The notes: generated by a model not told the origin, from the sequence alone. Positions 9,586-21,339 are shown, counted from the first letter of the stretch. The stretch is 64,000 nt of DNA from Vombatus ursinus (GCF_900497805.2 NW_020954551.1:682001-746000), one strand, 5' to 3'. A program made the numbers and translations.

Positions 9586-10404
9586 TATGTAAAAAAGAGA
9601 AATGAGGGAAAGAAACATTCTTTGGAGCTGTTGTTGTGGGGATGGAGAATCTTTTCCCCATCAGTTGACTTTTAGAAATGCTTATTAAGCCAGCGTTGGA
9701 ATGCTGGGTGAGTTGAAGCAGGGGTCTGGACCATTCTGGTATGTCTCATGGTTTTTATTCAACATGCCCTAGAGGCAAATAGGGGCAACTATCACAGCCT
9801 GCTGTTATTCTGTGACAATGCAGTACCTGGGACCCCAGGTCTCCTGACTCCTGGACCAAAACTCTTTGGCAGAGTGTAATATATGGGGCTTTTCTCTCTG
9901 ATGGGGAAGTGTGTCATCATTTCTGAATTCTAGAGAAAGGGAAACCAGTTTATTGCTGTAGTAAATCAAATTGTAATTCTATTTTGGAAAGCTGGAACTT
10001 AGAGGGGAGAGAAATCATTCAAATATTTTGTTTGGAACTGAGTTACTCATCTAGAATATTTCTTTTTTTTTTTAAATCAGACATTAAAAATATCAATATT
10101 AAGCCAGAAGTTGGAAATGCCTTTGCTATATATTTTCCCTTTCTTCTATACTGGAGCTTTAAATGGTTCTCCGTTTATGTAGACCCTATAGCCTTGAAAA
10201 AAACAGCAATAAATATGATTCATTTCAGTATTGGGAAGTGTTAATCACCTTGGGATTCAAGCAAATCTCTTGATAGAAATGTGGAATTAATTTTCCACTA
10301 AATAACAACTCCACAGATGTTTTGATGAAAGTTCCTGAAATGGGCAGAATGATCCCAATGTCCAATATTCCAGGAATAAGGAATAAGGAGGTGAATGTCT
10401 TGCT
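9586..10404. other. Unassigned 0.8 kb
   Basis: No gene evidence. A T-run is present at 10062-10073. AT-rich, unique-looking. Confidence 0.4.
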
Positions 10405-10882
10405 GTCTTCTGGCCAGACCACATTAGAGTCCTGTGCTCAGTTCTGGACACCACATTTTAAGAAGGACATTGATAAGCTGGAGGGATAACAACCAGAATA
10501 GTATAAAAGGCCTTAAACCCATGCCATATGAGGATCTGTTTAAGGATGTTTCACTTGGAGAGGAAAAGGCTCAGAAGGAGCATGGCAGTCATCTTCAAGT
10601 ACTCAAAAGGCCATCATGGAGAAGAGGGGTCACATTTGGTTAGTCTGGCCCCAGAGGACAGGCCTAGGAGTGGTGGTTGAAAGTTTCTGAGTCAAATTTA
10701 TTCCTGATGACAGGAAAAGTTCCCTAATAACCAGAATTCTCCAGTGAGTCTTTCCTCACTGGAGGTCTTCAAGCAAAGACTAGACAACTATTTGTCAATT
10801 ATTTTAGGATGAAGATTCTTGTTCAGGTATGTGTGGGAATGGACAGAGTGTGAGGGGCCTTCAACCTCTGAGATTCTGTGAA
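10405..10882 (+). mobile_element. L3/CR1 LINE 3' region
   Basis: Well-ordered L3 landmarks: GTGCTCAGTTCTGGACACCA, GGCCCCAGAGGACAGGCCTA, CACTGGAGGTCTTCAAGCA, then AACCTCTGAGATTCTGTGAA at the 3' terminus. About 480 bp. Confidence 0.85.
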
Positions 10883-11027
10883 ATTGATAAAAGAACTTTG
10901 TAGAACATGGTGGCCCAGGTCCTCTCAAGATAGCTAAGACCTCTAAAATACTGCAGGATTAGCAACCTTTTTAAAGATGCTAAGAGGCCCATAAATAGCA
11001 GGCTAATGATATGTAGCATGGAGGAGA

Positions 11028-11125
11028 AAAGACTCAGGGGGAACATGAGCTGTCTTCAAATATAATAGTAGTGTGTGTACTCAAGAAGGATTCTACTTAA
11101 ATAGGCTGGCCAGCAACCTTCTAGT
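11028..11125 (+). mobile_element. L3/CR1 fragment
   Basis: Second small L3 piece: AGACTCAGGGGGAACATGAG, then CTGTCTTCAAATAT. Confidence 0.6.
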
Positions 11126-11187
11126 AATTTTAAAATACATTTGAAATTAATTTCTGTAGTTTCAGATTGTGTTGGTCTCTAGCAAAT

Positions 11188-11188
<1 letters not shown>

Positions 11189-11225
<37 letters not shown>

Positions 11226-11239
11226 CGCGTGTGCGCGTA
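11189..11239. repeat. (TG)n/(CG) alternating purine-pyrimidine run
   Basis: Strict purine-pyrimidine alternation for 51 nt, beginning as (GT)n and ending GCGCGCACGCGTGTGCGCGT. It is a strong candidate for Z-DNA under supercoiling. Confidence 0.9.
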
Positions 11240-11604
11240 GGTTTTAGTGGATTCTTAAGAAGCTGGGATTGGGGCCAATGGGAACTGCTCTTCTGGCCCA
11301 TTTCCTAAGTGATATATGCTTGGGGGGAAGTAGTGGTCCAAGACTATTCTAATCTTTCAAGAATGAAAAGCAAAACAATAATAAAAAAAGACAATGTAAA
11401 GCATCTTCTTTTAACTTTCCCCTCATGCCTCACATACTTGTCATGGGAAATAGACAAGAAAAAGTATGCCTTTCTATGCATTCAGTTTTTCTGAGGTGAA
11501 ATGAAAGCCAATGTTGTTAGAAACATAACACAGATCCTTTAACATGTCGAATCACCACTACTCCTCCCAGCAGTGCTGGGTAGATGACATTAGAAATGTC
11601 AAGT
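11240..11604. other. No recognised feature
   Basis: AT-rich unique sequence with small frames only. Confidence 0.4.
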
Positions 11605-11760
11605 TGACAAGCAAGTATTGAAGGCCTGCTATGTGCCAGGCACTATGCTGAGAACTGGAGATACAAGGAAAGGCAAACCCGCCCCCCCCCCAAAAAAACC
11701 CCAAGAAAAACCAAAAAAACCCAGTTCCTTCTCATGTCTTTTGAGGTCCAGTAGGGATCC
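11605..11760 (-). mobile_element. L2 LINE 3' end, antisense
   Basis: GCAAGTATTGAAGGCCTGC and CTATGTGCCAGGCACTATGC, then GAACTGGAGATACAAGG. A C-run and an A-run follow at about 11681-11699. Confidence 0.65.
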
Positions 11761-11924
11761 AGCAGGGTCAATACAGAACAGGAAGAAGGAAACTGAGCAC
11801 TGATAAGTATATATTAAGAAGATCAGGTCCTCCAAGTTCTGACCTTATAGACACGTAGACCACACAGTTATATAACAATAACTTCTCACTTCATTTATGT
11901 ATCTAGTTATTTACTCACCTATCC

Positions 11925-12015
11925 ATTAAGTTATCCATCCATCCATCCATTCAGTTTTCCATTCATTCCTTCAGCCATCCATTTACTTACCCATACATTC
12001 ATTTATTCATAGTGT
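11925..12015. repeat. (ATCC)/(ATTC) tetranucleotide repeat
   Basis: Degenerate CCAT/TTCAT repeat built around CCATCCATCCATCC. Confidence 0.85.
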
Positions 12016-12029
12016 TTAATAAATTGTTG

Positions 12030-12205
12030 AATTTAATTGAATTTATTCATCTAGAAAATTATTACTAAGCACCTATGAAGTGCTATATACTAGGAGAAAT
12101 AGAAAGATAAACATAGTCTCTTTCTTGAAGTATTTAAAGTCCAATAGAAGTGATGACAGTACACAGATATCATACAAACTAGAATATATTACATTGAATA
12201 GGATG
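12030..12205 (-). mobile_element. L2 LINE 3' end, antisense
   Basis: TTACTAAGCACCTATGAAGT, TATATACTAGGAGAAATAG and CTTTCTTGAAGTATTTAAAG correspond to the antisense L2 terminus. Confidence 0.6.
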
Positions 12206-12211
12206 TTGATT

Positions 12212-13116
<905 letters not shown>

Positions 13117-13165
13117 TGGTTAAATGGTATGGTTAGACGGATAGATGAATGGATAGGTAGCTAGA

Positions 13166-13330
13166 TCACTCATTAAGCACTTGCTATGTGTCAGGCACTG
13201 TGTTCAGTGCTGGAGATACAAATACAAGCAAACAAGATAGCCCCTGCTCTGCCCTCAGGGAACTTATCCTCTGATAAGGGAAGACAACATACATAGAGTA
13301 CTGGTGGCTAAGGAGAGAGGTAGCAATGGG
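13166..13330 (-). mobile_element. L2 LINE 3' end, antisense
   Basis: CATTAAGCACTTGCTATGTG, CAGGCACTGTGTTCAGTGCT, then GCCCTCAGGGAACTTATCC. Confidence 0.75.
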
Positions 13331-13554
13331 GAGCCAGGGGGAGATAGGAAGACGGTCTGGGCAGGTGGCTTGGTGCTGCAGTCTGATCAGGGTAGCCAGT
13401 AGATCTGGGTGACTAAGGCAGCTAGTTTGCACTCACACACTCCCCAATCAGTTGAGGTAGAGTTGTAGAGTGGGAGCACTGAAAGACATAAGCTGCACAA
13501 ACACTGCAACCTGACCTTTGTATGGTGGTTTGCTGTTTTTGCTTTTTAAAGCAG

Positions 13555-13745
13555 TCACATTAATTATCTGATTTCATCCTTGGTAAGACAGGCAATATTA
13601 TACTCATTTTTATAATGAGGAAACTAAAGCTCAGAGAGGTCAGATAATTTGTCTTATGTCACACAGCTAGTTCATGGCAGAGAATAGACCAGAACCCAGG
13701 TCCCTGAACTGCCTCTCATGGTCTTTTCCTACTACCTTGTAATAC
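13555..13745 (-). mobile_element. MIR SINE, antisense
   Basis: TTATAATGAGGAAACTAAAG, CTCAGAGAGGTCAGA, CACACAGCTAGTTCATGGC and GACCAGAACCCAGGTCCC. Confidence 0.8.
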
Positions 13746-13944
13746 ACATGCTCTCTACTAGTGGTGGTCCTGGTGGGGTCTACCCTATAATGCAATCCAG
13801 CATTTGCCTGGGGTGTTAAGAGCTAACCTGGACTCTTCTAGGGTGAGATAGGAGCAAGTTAGGAGAGGGTTGCAGGGGTTGTGAGGCTATAGGTTCCCCA
13901 CCCCTGGAACTTAAGATCCACAATGGGACTGAAGGGGAACATTC
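13746..13944. other. No recognised feature
   Basis: Short unique interval between MIR copies. Confidence 0.4.
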
Positions 13945-14095
13945 AGAGCTGAAGCAGACCTTGGAGTTGTCATTGAGTGCAACGCCTTCAATTTCACAGA
14001 TGAGAAAAGTGACTTGCCTCGAGTCACAGTGGGGAGGAAATAATGGAGCTGGGATTTGAACTCAACTCCTTGCTCTTGGGAGCCATCCCATTTTC
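13945..14095 (-). mobile_element. MIR3 SINE, antisense
   Basis: L3-like tail (AGCAGACCTTGGAGTTGTC), then TTTCACAGATGAGAAAAGTG, CGAGTCACAGTGG and GGGATTTGAACTCAACTCC. Confidence 0.65.
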
Positions 14096-14832
14096 CTTTG
14101 TTCCTGTGTTGCATCATAGGACCATAGTATAGCCCATGATCTGGGCTCACTCTCCAAAACCCCCATCCCAACTGCTAGGTTGGGTCCCCAAAAGGCAGCA
14201 ATTAGATCCCCCCTAAAGGTTCTAGAAGTAACCCAGAGGAGGTAGTTTTTGTATAATAATCTTCACAAGCTCCTGCCAGTGTGCTCCCTCCTTGATCGTG
14301 AGGTGACAGCAAATAGACAGCTGGACCTAATTAGCTTTCAGGAAGTGGTATTCACTAAGGTGGTATAGTAAGAATAGTTGGTATAAAACATTCCCCTAAA
14401 CCAAACGTACACTCTCCACAAGGACACACAGGCTCCAGGGAGTAGTGGGCTTCACTTAAAGGGCACTGGTGGCAAAAGGGTAACTCATAGCTATGGGTTT
14501 CTGGAAGTCTTTTCTCCTCTTCATGGGGTCCTCATGAGGTTCTCCTTAGGTATCCTGTAGCTCTGCAGTGGGCTCTATGTAGACTCTTGAAGCTACCCTT
14601 CCTTAAGGCATCTACCGTGAATCCATGTGTCTCTCAGCTCCTGAGGCAGATATCGCTGGTGGTCACTGCTATTCTGGGGATAGCCTTAGTGTCGAAGATG
14701 GGACGTCCCAAAGCTTTCTCCCAAAAGCTTCTACTTTTCAAAGTTTACAATGTCTTCCTCTGGTCTAAAGGGTGGGGGAAGGAGAGGAAGGCTCTCCCCT
14801 TCCCTCTTCCTCACCCAAGCAATTCCCTCTCG
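14096..14832. other. Unassigned; may share ancestry with 16.4 kb
   Basis: No gene is supported. Within 14580-14765, GAAGCTACCCTTCCTTA, GTCTCTCAGCTCCTG, CTACTTTTCAAAG and AATGTCTTCC have counterparts in the same order at 16425-16690, suggesting two decayed copies of one unnamed repeat. Confidence 0.35.
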
Positions 14833-14887
14833 AGGAAGGTCCTTGAAGGCAGATGCTTTCATTTTCATCTTTATCATCCCCAGACTG
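14833..14887 (+). mobile_element. L2 LINE 3' end (left part)
   Basis: GGTCCTTGAAGGCAGATGCT and CATCCCCAGACTG are the L2 'ccttgagggcag' and 'tccccag' motifs. The copy is cut by a Mar-1 with a 10-bp duplication and resumes at 15143. Confidence 0.75.
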
Positions 14888-15142
14888 GGGAAGCTGGATG
14901 GTGCAGTGGATAGAACACTGGGCTTGGAATCAGGAAGACTCATCTTCCCGAGTTCCAATCTGGCCTCAGACATTTACTAGCTGTGTGACCCTGGGCAAGT
15001 CACTTAATCCAGTTTGCCACAGTTCCTTTATCTGTAAAATGAGCTGGAGAAGGAGATGGCAAACCCATACAGCATCTTTGCCAAGACAATCCCAAAATGG
15101 GATCAGGAAGAGTCAGACACGACTGAAATGACTCAACAACGC
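14888..15142 (+). mobile_element. Mar-1 CORE-SINE, full length, with TSD
   Basis: Complete SINE: head GGTGCAGTGGATAGAACACT, core TTACTAGCTGTGTGACCCTG, GAGCTGGAGAAGGAGATGGC, then the RTE-like tail AGAGTCAGACACGACTGAAA and CTCAACAAC. The target duplication CCCCAGACTG is at 14878-14887 and 15143-15152. The host is an L2 3' end. Confidence 0.92.
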
Positions 15143-15205
15143 CCCCAGACTGCAGAACACTGCCTGCCACTTGGTAAGCACTTCCTAAATGCTTGCTGAC
15201 TGATT
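15143..15205 (+). mobile_element. L2 LINE 3' end (right part)
   Basis: GAACACTGCCTGCCACTTGG, TAAGCACTTCCTAAATGC and TTGCTGACTGATT complete the L2 terminus split by Mar-1. Confidence 0.8.
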
Positions 15206-15761
15206 TTTACCCTTAGTGCTTAGGGGCACGGAGTTGTGGGAGTTTGTCTGGCTGATTAGTAGAGAGCACCTCACCCTGTGGATATTCAGATGCTTACTTC
15301 AGTGTGATAGAATGACAACCTATTTCCCTCTTCAGGTTGGGTGAGGACACGGTTCAGCTACCTTGGGTCCCTGGGTCCTGGAGGCCACAAGGTCTTTTTG
15401 AGCCTCTGCTAGTCCCAGGCGCTTGTCCTTAGCCAGAGCTGAGCATCCAAGCATCCCTGGACTTCAGGTGGAAAGGGGGAGAATTTTCCACATCCCTCAA
15501 GGTCCCTGGCAGCCTCCAGAGTCCTTGGAACAAAACAGTCAGACCTTGATCTGGTGCCCTGGGGGAAGGACAATCTTCCCTTCCCTCTTAAGCACTCCTG
15601 GAGGAGTGAGTTTGCATGGGGCCACCCTTAGAAAGGCAGGGATTAGCTTAGATGAGACAGGATCTTAGAAGCCAGACACTTTGTCCTCTTTCCATTATTT
15701 TCCCCTTCTCTTCTGTTACCTACATTTCCCATGCTCTCATTCATGGTACATTCTCCAGTCT
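15206..15761. other. Unassigned 0.55 kb
   Basis: No gene signature. A plus-strand frame at 15423-15668 lacks any domain I recognise. Confidence 0.4.
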
Positions 15762-15940
15762 AATAATAGCTCAGATTTATAGGCTCCAAAGTACTGTGCT
15801 CACAACAAGCGTGCAAGGAAGGTATTGGACTCGCACCCTGGTCCTCTAACTCCAAGGCATTCGGCTCATCGTATTTCGAACTAGAAAAGTCTTCATTTTA
15901 CAGATGTGGAAACTGAGGTCCAGAGAGGTTAAGCCATCTA
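15762..15940 (-). mobile_element. MIR-group SINE pieces, antisense
   Basis: AATAATAGCTCAGATTTATAG tail region at 15763, followed by a head-type segment CTCGCACCCTGGTCCTCTAA and, from 15894, TTTTACAGATGTGGAAACTG. It is rearranged or made of two overlapping copies. Confidence 0.5.
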
Positions 15941-16135
15941 GGATCGTAGAATTATGGTCCTTGAGTTGGAAGGGGACTTGAAGGTCAGCAGGTACAATTC
16001 CCTCATTTTATGAATTTGGAAATGAAGACATAGAAAGATGAAATAGCTTACCCAAGGTCACCCAGGGGATGAATGTTGGTGGCAGAATATGAACCAGGGC
16101 CAATGTTCTCACCTCTGCACCATGAAGTCTTCTGC
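15941..16135 (-). mobile_element. MIR3 SINE, antisense
   Basis: GGATCGTAGAATTATGGTCC, GAGTTGGAAGGGGACTTGA (L3-type tail), CCCAAGGTCACCCAGGG and TATGAACCAGGGCCAATG. Confidence 0.75.
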
Positions 16136-16154
16136 CTCATCTTCCCCCCAATCC

Positions 16155-16215
16155 ATCAATCAACAAGCATTTATTAAACACCTACTATGTGCTGGACGCT
16201 GCTTATGCTAGGCTC
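16155..16215 (-). mobile_element. L2 LINE 3' tip, antisense
   Basis: CAACAAGCATTTATTAAACA and CCTACTATGTGCTGGACGC. Confidence 0.75.
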
Positions 16216-16335
16216 TAAGGCTTCCATCGCAGGCCTGGAATACTCTCCTTCCCTCCCCCCTTTCCCCCTGCTTCTGGGTCTTAGAGCCCCATTTTCCTTC
16301 AAAACAACTCAAATGTACCTTTCCCAGTCCACCCG
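16216..16335 (+). mobile_element. L2 LINE fragment
   Basis: GCCTGGAATACTCTCCTTCC, CTGCTTCTGGGTCTTAGAG, then TTCAAAACAACTCAAATG: the L2 'tgcctggaatgctc...cttcaagactcagctcaa' region. Confidence 0.65.
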
Positions 16336-16984
16336 GCTTCTAGTGCATTTGGTATCAGTGTTTCTCTGTTGGACTTTGTGTAGATTCATGAAATTGTAAC
16401 TCTTGGCCCCAAAGTGCTCATGCTCTCTGAAGCTACCTTTCCTGAGTCAGTGTGTCTGGTTTGTCCTCTCAGCTCCTGGCTAGATGCATTTGTTAGTTAA
16501 TGGTGATGGTCAATGGAGGGGGATGGGGTGCAATGTGACACTCCTTCTGGGCTCAGCCCTGCTGCCTTCTGGGACAGGAAAAAAAGGGTCTACCTTTTCA
16601 AAGGACCCCTGAAGCTTGACTCCCCAAACTGGTGGTGGAATGTCTTTGTAGGAATCTCCTCCTCTGATATGAATAGGCTCAGAAGTGTCTAATTATTTCA
16701 TCCAATCCCAATACATTTCATCATCCAATTTTACCCTCTGGCTCCAAGCGTTTCATTCTTTCCCAACTTGATTAACCGGGTTGTTTATATTTGGTTTATG
16801 CCTTTGATCAATCAATGAATTCAACTGAGGTGTCTAGGAATTGCTCACCCCCTTAGACCTTCAATTGATTGATTTCCCAAGTCAGATAATGGTATCACAG
16901 CCAGAGCATCGTGTTGGTTACATTAATTGGGGTGGGAGTGGGAACCATCCCTCCTAAACTTCCTTATACCTCCCCAAGTCAATG
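16336..16984. other. Unassigned; partner of 14.58 kb
   Basis: Contains the second copy of the unnamed repeat (see 14096-14832) at about 16425-16690. No gene evidence. Confidence 0.35.
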
Positions 16985-17108
16985 TTTTATCTCTCTTTAG
17001 AATGTAAGCTCCTTGAGGGGAGGGATTTTCTGCTTTTGTCCTTGTATCTCCAGTGGCCATCATGATGACGGGCACATAGTAATAAGAAATACTTGTTGAT
17101 TGATTAAT
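16985..17108 (+). mobile_element. L2 LINE 3' end
   Basis: AATGTAAGCTCCTTGAGGGG, TTGTCCTTGTATCTCCAG, GGGCACATAGTAATAAG and CTTGTTGATTGATT. Confidence 0.85.
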
Positions 17109-17635
17109 AATGTAAAGAGCATTGGATTCTGAGGAGGAGAGACTGCCTCGAGGTTCTAGGTCTCTCAGTTGCTGACAGCATTCCCCACTCTGCATCTCGA
17201 TGGCCACTTCCAGCTCCAAATCTTCAGATCCCAAGAGAAATGCATGTGGCCACCTCGTCCTGCAGGTTCTGATCTCTCTGGCTTCTTCTCCCCCCATCTC
17301 TGCTTGAGTAAAGATCTCCGTGCTCCCAGGATTCGGGAGTCAAGGCCAGGGTCGTTTCCTTTTAACAGCTTGGCTGTCTCCGTGAGATGACAATTAAAGT
17401 GAGTGTAGAATCGCAGAAATCTCAAGGATGGTGACAGTTTATAGTTGCTGGAGCAAAGAAAAACTGAACTCAAGAACTGGTTTGGCTCAATAAAAATACT
17501 GTTAATGATAGTCATGTCAGAGAATTGCTTCCCGTGAATGGCTAATTACAGAGCACCATGGGAATAATGAAGATCCATATCCTTAAGTGTAGGTCAAAAG
17601 AATCATCAGACAGAACTTGAAATTCTGTTTGCAGA
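17109..17635. other. No recognised feature
   Basis: Overlapping small frames on both strands; none resembles a known protein. Confidence 0.4.
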
Positions 17636-17826
17636 AGGAGGCAGCTTGGTGCAGAGACAGAGTGTGGGACCAGGGGCCAGGAGGCCACGCGTTCTAGCTG
17701 CTTTTCTTTTATTTCCTTACTGTGTGACCTTGGTGAAGTTATTTAATCTGTGCTCCAGATTCCTCGTTGCTTAGCACAGCAGCCAGAACCCAGTAAGCAC
17801 TTAATAAATGCTTGTCAGTAGCTTGA
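17636..17826 (+). mobile_element. MIR SINE
   Basis: GGCAGCTTGGTGCAGAGACA head, TTACTGTGTGACCTTGGTG core and an L2-type tail CAGTAAGCACTTAATAAATG. Confidence 0.65.
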
Positions 17827-17935
17827 TCTATTGAGGCCAGGGATTCTTTCGCTTCTCTGTTTATGTCTGCCGATGCCTGCCACATGGTAGGCACTTAGGA
17901 AACGCTTGTTCATTGATGAGTGGATTGACTGATGG
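17827..17935 (+). mobile_element. L2 LINE 3' end
   Basis: GAGGCCAGGGATTCTTTCGC, GATGCCTGCCACATGGTAGG and CACTTAGGAAACGCTTGTTC. Confidence 0.75.
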
Positions 17936-17957
17936 AGTTATATTTATATATGAATGT

Positions 17958-18086
17958 GTGCCCTCTGATGGAATGCAAACTTTCTGAGGGTAAGGCTTGT
18001 TTCGTTTTGGTCTTTGCTTCCCCAGAGCCTAGCACAGTGCCAGGCACATAATAGGTATCTAATAGATACCTGTTGATTGAGTAGTG
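17958..18086 (+). mobile_element. L2 LINE 3' end
   Basis: ATGCAAACTTTCTGAGGGTA, GCTTCCCCAGAGCCTAGC, ACAGTGCCAGGCACATAATA. It is the second L2 terminus in tandem. Confidence 0.85.
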
Positions 18087-18183
18087 TGACATGATGTCTA
18101 AGGTCCCTTCTAGCTTTAACAACTAGTGAATTTATAAGCTTGCTAATTAGGTAACAAGGTAAGCTGTTGTTACAGAGAAATCA

Positions 18184-18445
18184 GTTGAGGCAGCTGAGTA
18201 ATAGAATGGATAGAACACTGTACCCTGGAGTCAGGAAGAACTGAGTTCAAATCCAGCCTTAGATCCTTACTAGCTGTGTGACCCTGGACAATTCGCTTAA
18301 GTGCTGTCTGCCTTAGTTTCTTCATCTGTAAAATAAGAATGACAATAGCATTGTTGTGAGGTTCAAATGAGATAATATTGAGATAATATTTCTAAAGTGC
18401 TTTGCGAATCTTAAGGTGCTATATAAATGTTATAAATTATAGCAC
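18184..18445 (+). mobile_element. CORE-SINE (MIR/Mar-1 group), full length
   Basis: Head GAGGCAGCTGAGTAATAGAA, GAGTTCAAATCCAGCCTTAG, ACTAGCTGTGTGACCCTGG, then AGTGCTTTGCGAATCTTAAG and TGCTATATAAATG. Confidence 0.85.
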
Positions 18446-18449
18446 ATAA

Positions 18450-18620
18450 ATTTTTCAAGGCTGATTTCATGCTACTTTCCTTATCTTACCTTACTCTATG
18501 GGCCAGTTAAACTGGCCTAGTTGCTGTTCCTTGTACATGGCCTTCCATTTCCCACCTCTGAATGTTTGCACAAATCGTGCCTGCAATGCTTTCCCTCTTC
18601 AACTCTGCCACGTGATAGCT
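18450..18620 (+). mobile_element. L2 LINE (left part)
   Basis: GGCCTAGTTGCTGTTCCTTG, TGCCTGCAATGCTTTCCC. It continues beyond a Mar-1 insertion. Confidence 0.65.
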
Positions 18621-18868
18621 CTGTGGTTGTTGTTCAGTCGGGTTTGACTCTTTCTGACTCCATTTTGGGGTTTTCTGGGCAAAGATAATGGAATGGTTTG
18701 CCATTTCCTTCTCTGATCATTTTACAGGTGAGATATTTGAAGCAAACAGGGTTACGTGACTTGCCCAGGTTCACACAGCTAGTAAATGTCTGAGGCCAGA
18801 TTTGAACTCAGGAAGATGAGTCTTCCTGATTCCCAGTGACTACTCTATCCATTGTGCAACCTAGCTAC
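18621..18868 (-). mobile_element. Mar-1 CORE-SINE in L2, full length
   Basis: The plus strand begins with the RTE-like tail GTTGTTGTTCAGTCGGGTTT, then GTTTGCCATTTCCTTCTCTG, CACACAGCTAGTAAATGTC, GAACTCAGGAAGATGAGTCT and head CTATCCATTGTGCAACC. Confidence 0.9.
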
Positions 18869-19130
18869 TGGGATATCTATAGGTGTCTTTAAGACTCATC
18901 TCAAGTGCTATCTCTTATATAATGCTTTTCCTCATTTCCCTCCCTGCCTATGCTTTCTTCTCTATAAAAATACTCTGACAATGCCTTGTTTTTCCGTATC
19001 TACAAGTCTGTTGTTTCCCTCTAGTAAAATCTAAACTCCTTGAGGGCAGACACTGTTTCATGTTTTCCAGAGTCCCTAGAACCTGGTACATAGTAAGTAC
19101 TTAATAAATACTTGTTAATCAAGTTGAATT
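18869..19130 (+). mobile_element. L2 LINE 3' end (right part)
   Basis: TTTAAGACTCATCTCAAGTG, AAACTCCTTGAGGGCAGACA, AGAACCTGGTACATAGTAAG and TACTTAATAAATACTTG complete the L2 split by Mar-1. Confidence 0.85.
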
Positions 19131-20228
19131 AAATTGAGTTGATTTGATTTGATCTGAATCTACTCACAAGGAAAAAAAATAAATAACAAGAACATTTTGA
19201 ATAATCCAAAAAGTCCATTCATTAATCAAAGCCACCATTTTGAAATGCACAAAACCCAAGAATAATAACTATAATCCTTGACTTAAAGGACCAATTGAAT
19301 AGAACTTTCTCCAGAGTGATGGAGACTGATTACTGTGAGAAGGGAGGGCAGAGTTGGGGATACCAGAAAAAGAGATCTAGGGTTCTGTGGCTTCCAGCTT
19401 TGAGAGAGAAGATCTATGATGCCAACCTCCCTTCAGGGCTCTGAATGGAGAGAAAAGCTTTGGGGAGAAGCCCAGATGAGAGGTGCTGTCATTCTCTATC
19501 ATATCCCTATCCATAGCTTTCTATGCTATTCATAGACTTTGCAGAATTTGTTCTTTGGGGGAGATACAGGACTCTCATTTGAACTATCTCAACACCTCGA
19601 GTGAGATAAAAACTCATTTACTCTGTATTGTCTGGTATATACTCTCATATGTATACTGCTTCTGACTTTTATTTTGCTATTGACTTGGATAAATTCTCTG
19701 ACATTTGATAAGTGTGTTCATAGTGGAACTGATGTTTGCTGGGAAGAGTCATTCAAGCCTTGGATATAAAACTTAAGGCCCTCCCTCCCCATTAAGAAAT
19801 AATGTCTAGGAGTTTAGCTTGAACCTAAAAATTATATCCTCCAGACTAATAATATTTAAGAAAGTGGATAAATATAATTCTAGCCCAGTACCACCTCTCC
19901 CCAAGGAGAACAGAGGGCCAGCGTCTGGCCCCAACCACCTATTTGCCCTGTTGGCAGGAATGAAAGTCTTGATAGTGATAGCAATTCTTGCCTCCGTGTA
20001 AACCATACGTGTGATGCCCCTTGCTACATGAACTTTTATTGTAAAGGATGGCATTACAAATACTCTTTTCAAATAAAATGCCATGCAATTGTTAGCTGAG
20101 GTCCTTTAACAAAATTCAGAAGAAACTGTAACACATTATTGGAAAAGAGAATTACTGTGTGGCAAGGTTACTTCAGAATTGTGGGGAACTAAGTGTGCAC
20201 ACTAGCATCTACACTGTCAGACTCAGTT
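19131..20228. other. Repeat-poor 1.1 kb
   Basis: I find no repeat or gene I can name. A frame at 19806-20084 on the minus strand has no domain signature. Confidence 0.4.
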
Positions 20229-20415
20229 CATGAGGCAACATGGAACAGTGGACAAGGAGTCGGGAAGGTCTGGTCTCAGATTCTGAGTCTACTGGCCGGG
20301 TGTTCTTGGGCAAGTCACTTAACCTCCCCGAGCCTCAGTTTCCCCATCTGTAAGATGTGAGGTCTGCACTAGATGACCATAGGCTCTCTTTCATTTTTAA
20401 ATCTATGATCCTGCA
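20229..20415 (+). mobile_element. MIR3 SINE
   Basis: GAGGCAACATGGAACAGTGG, GGGCAAGTCACTTAACCTCC, CTCAGTTTCCCCATCTGTAA and an L3-type tail ending ATCTATGATCCTG. Confidence 0.8.
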
Positions 20416-21204
20416 TGTTGGCTAGTTTTGCTGAATTACTTTTAAAAAAAACATATTTTGTTACAGGGAATAGTTGTCTGGGTAAGGGTGTGTGTGTTTC
20501 TGTAATATATATGTATGTATATTATATATACATATACATGGAAACTAAGGTGATGTAAAAACAGCAGATATCAATAAAACACTTGAAAAACCCGATGCAA
20601 AAAGTCTCCTTCAAAGGAAAGTTACCTGAAAGCTGATGCTTGGGAGGTATTTTTTTTGGAGGGGTGCCTTCCCTGCGATAAATAGCTTGAGGTCAGAGGT
20701 CAGGGGAGCCCACTGAGAGATGCTGGCTCTCTGGGCTGGAAGGAGCAATCGATGTGTGCCTGCAGCGCGTAATCACAAAGGCAGACAAAGAGTTTCAACA
20801 CCACACATGAGATCAGACCACCTTTAACCCACAGATTTGGTTCCTGGAGTTTTCTGATGAGGCGTGGAGAACTTCCAATATCACAGAAGGAGGCCAGGAA
20901 ATTCTGGATGACATCAAATTGTTTTTGCTGAACTAGCCCAGAGGTGTAGCAATAGCTTTAGGGTCCCAGGAGAGTAGTGGGAAAGAGCTGGTTTCTGATT
21001 CTCTGCTTCTGATGGGGGGGAGGTCTTTTAGATGAAGAACTGGGGTGGGGAAGACGCTTACCAGGATGAAAACAGGTCAAGAGGAGACATATTGGAGGCC
21101 AGAGCTCAGACTGTATCGCCTTCCTCTCCCCTCTTCTAGTTTCCAGTTGGGTCTTGGGTAAAAGACAAAATTCTCAGCCTGGCAATTCAACCCTTCCACA
21201 AGAT
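20416..21204. other. Unassigned; TA/TG-rich at 20490-20545
   Basis: Short TG and ATATGTATGT runs near 20490-20540. Otherwise unique sequence without coding evidence. Confidence 0.4.
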
Positions 21205-21325
21205 GGCCATACATATAATACATACCATACACACATAAAACCATACCTACATACATATATATACATATACACATACATATGTATATACACATAGACATAT
21301 AGATATAGGTATGCATATACACATG
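21205..21325. repeat. (CATA)n-type microsatellite
   Basis: CATACA/TATACA degenerate repeat of about 120 bp. Frames over it are artefacts. Confidence 0.85.
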
Positions 21326-21339
21326 TGTCTGTGCATTCT

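Noticed and set aside
14400-16690. Pair of similar segments as the two LTRs of an endogenous retrovirus
   Set aside because: The interval holds L2, Mar-1 and MIR rather than retroviral genes, and I see no LTR ends or primer-binding site. No endogenous retrovirus was recognised anywhere in the window.
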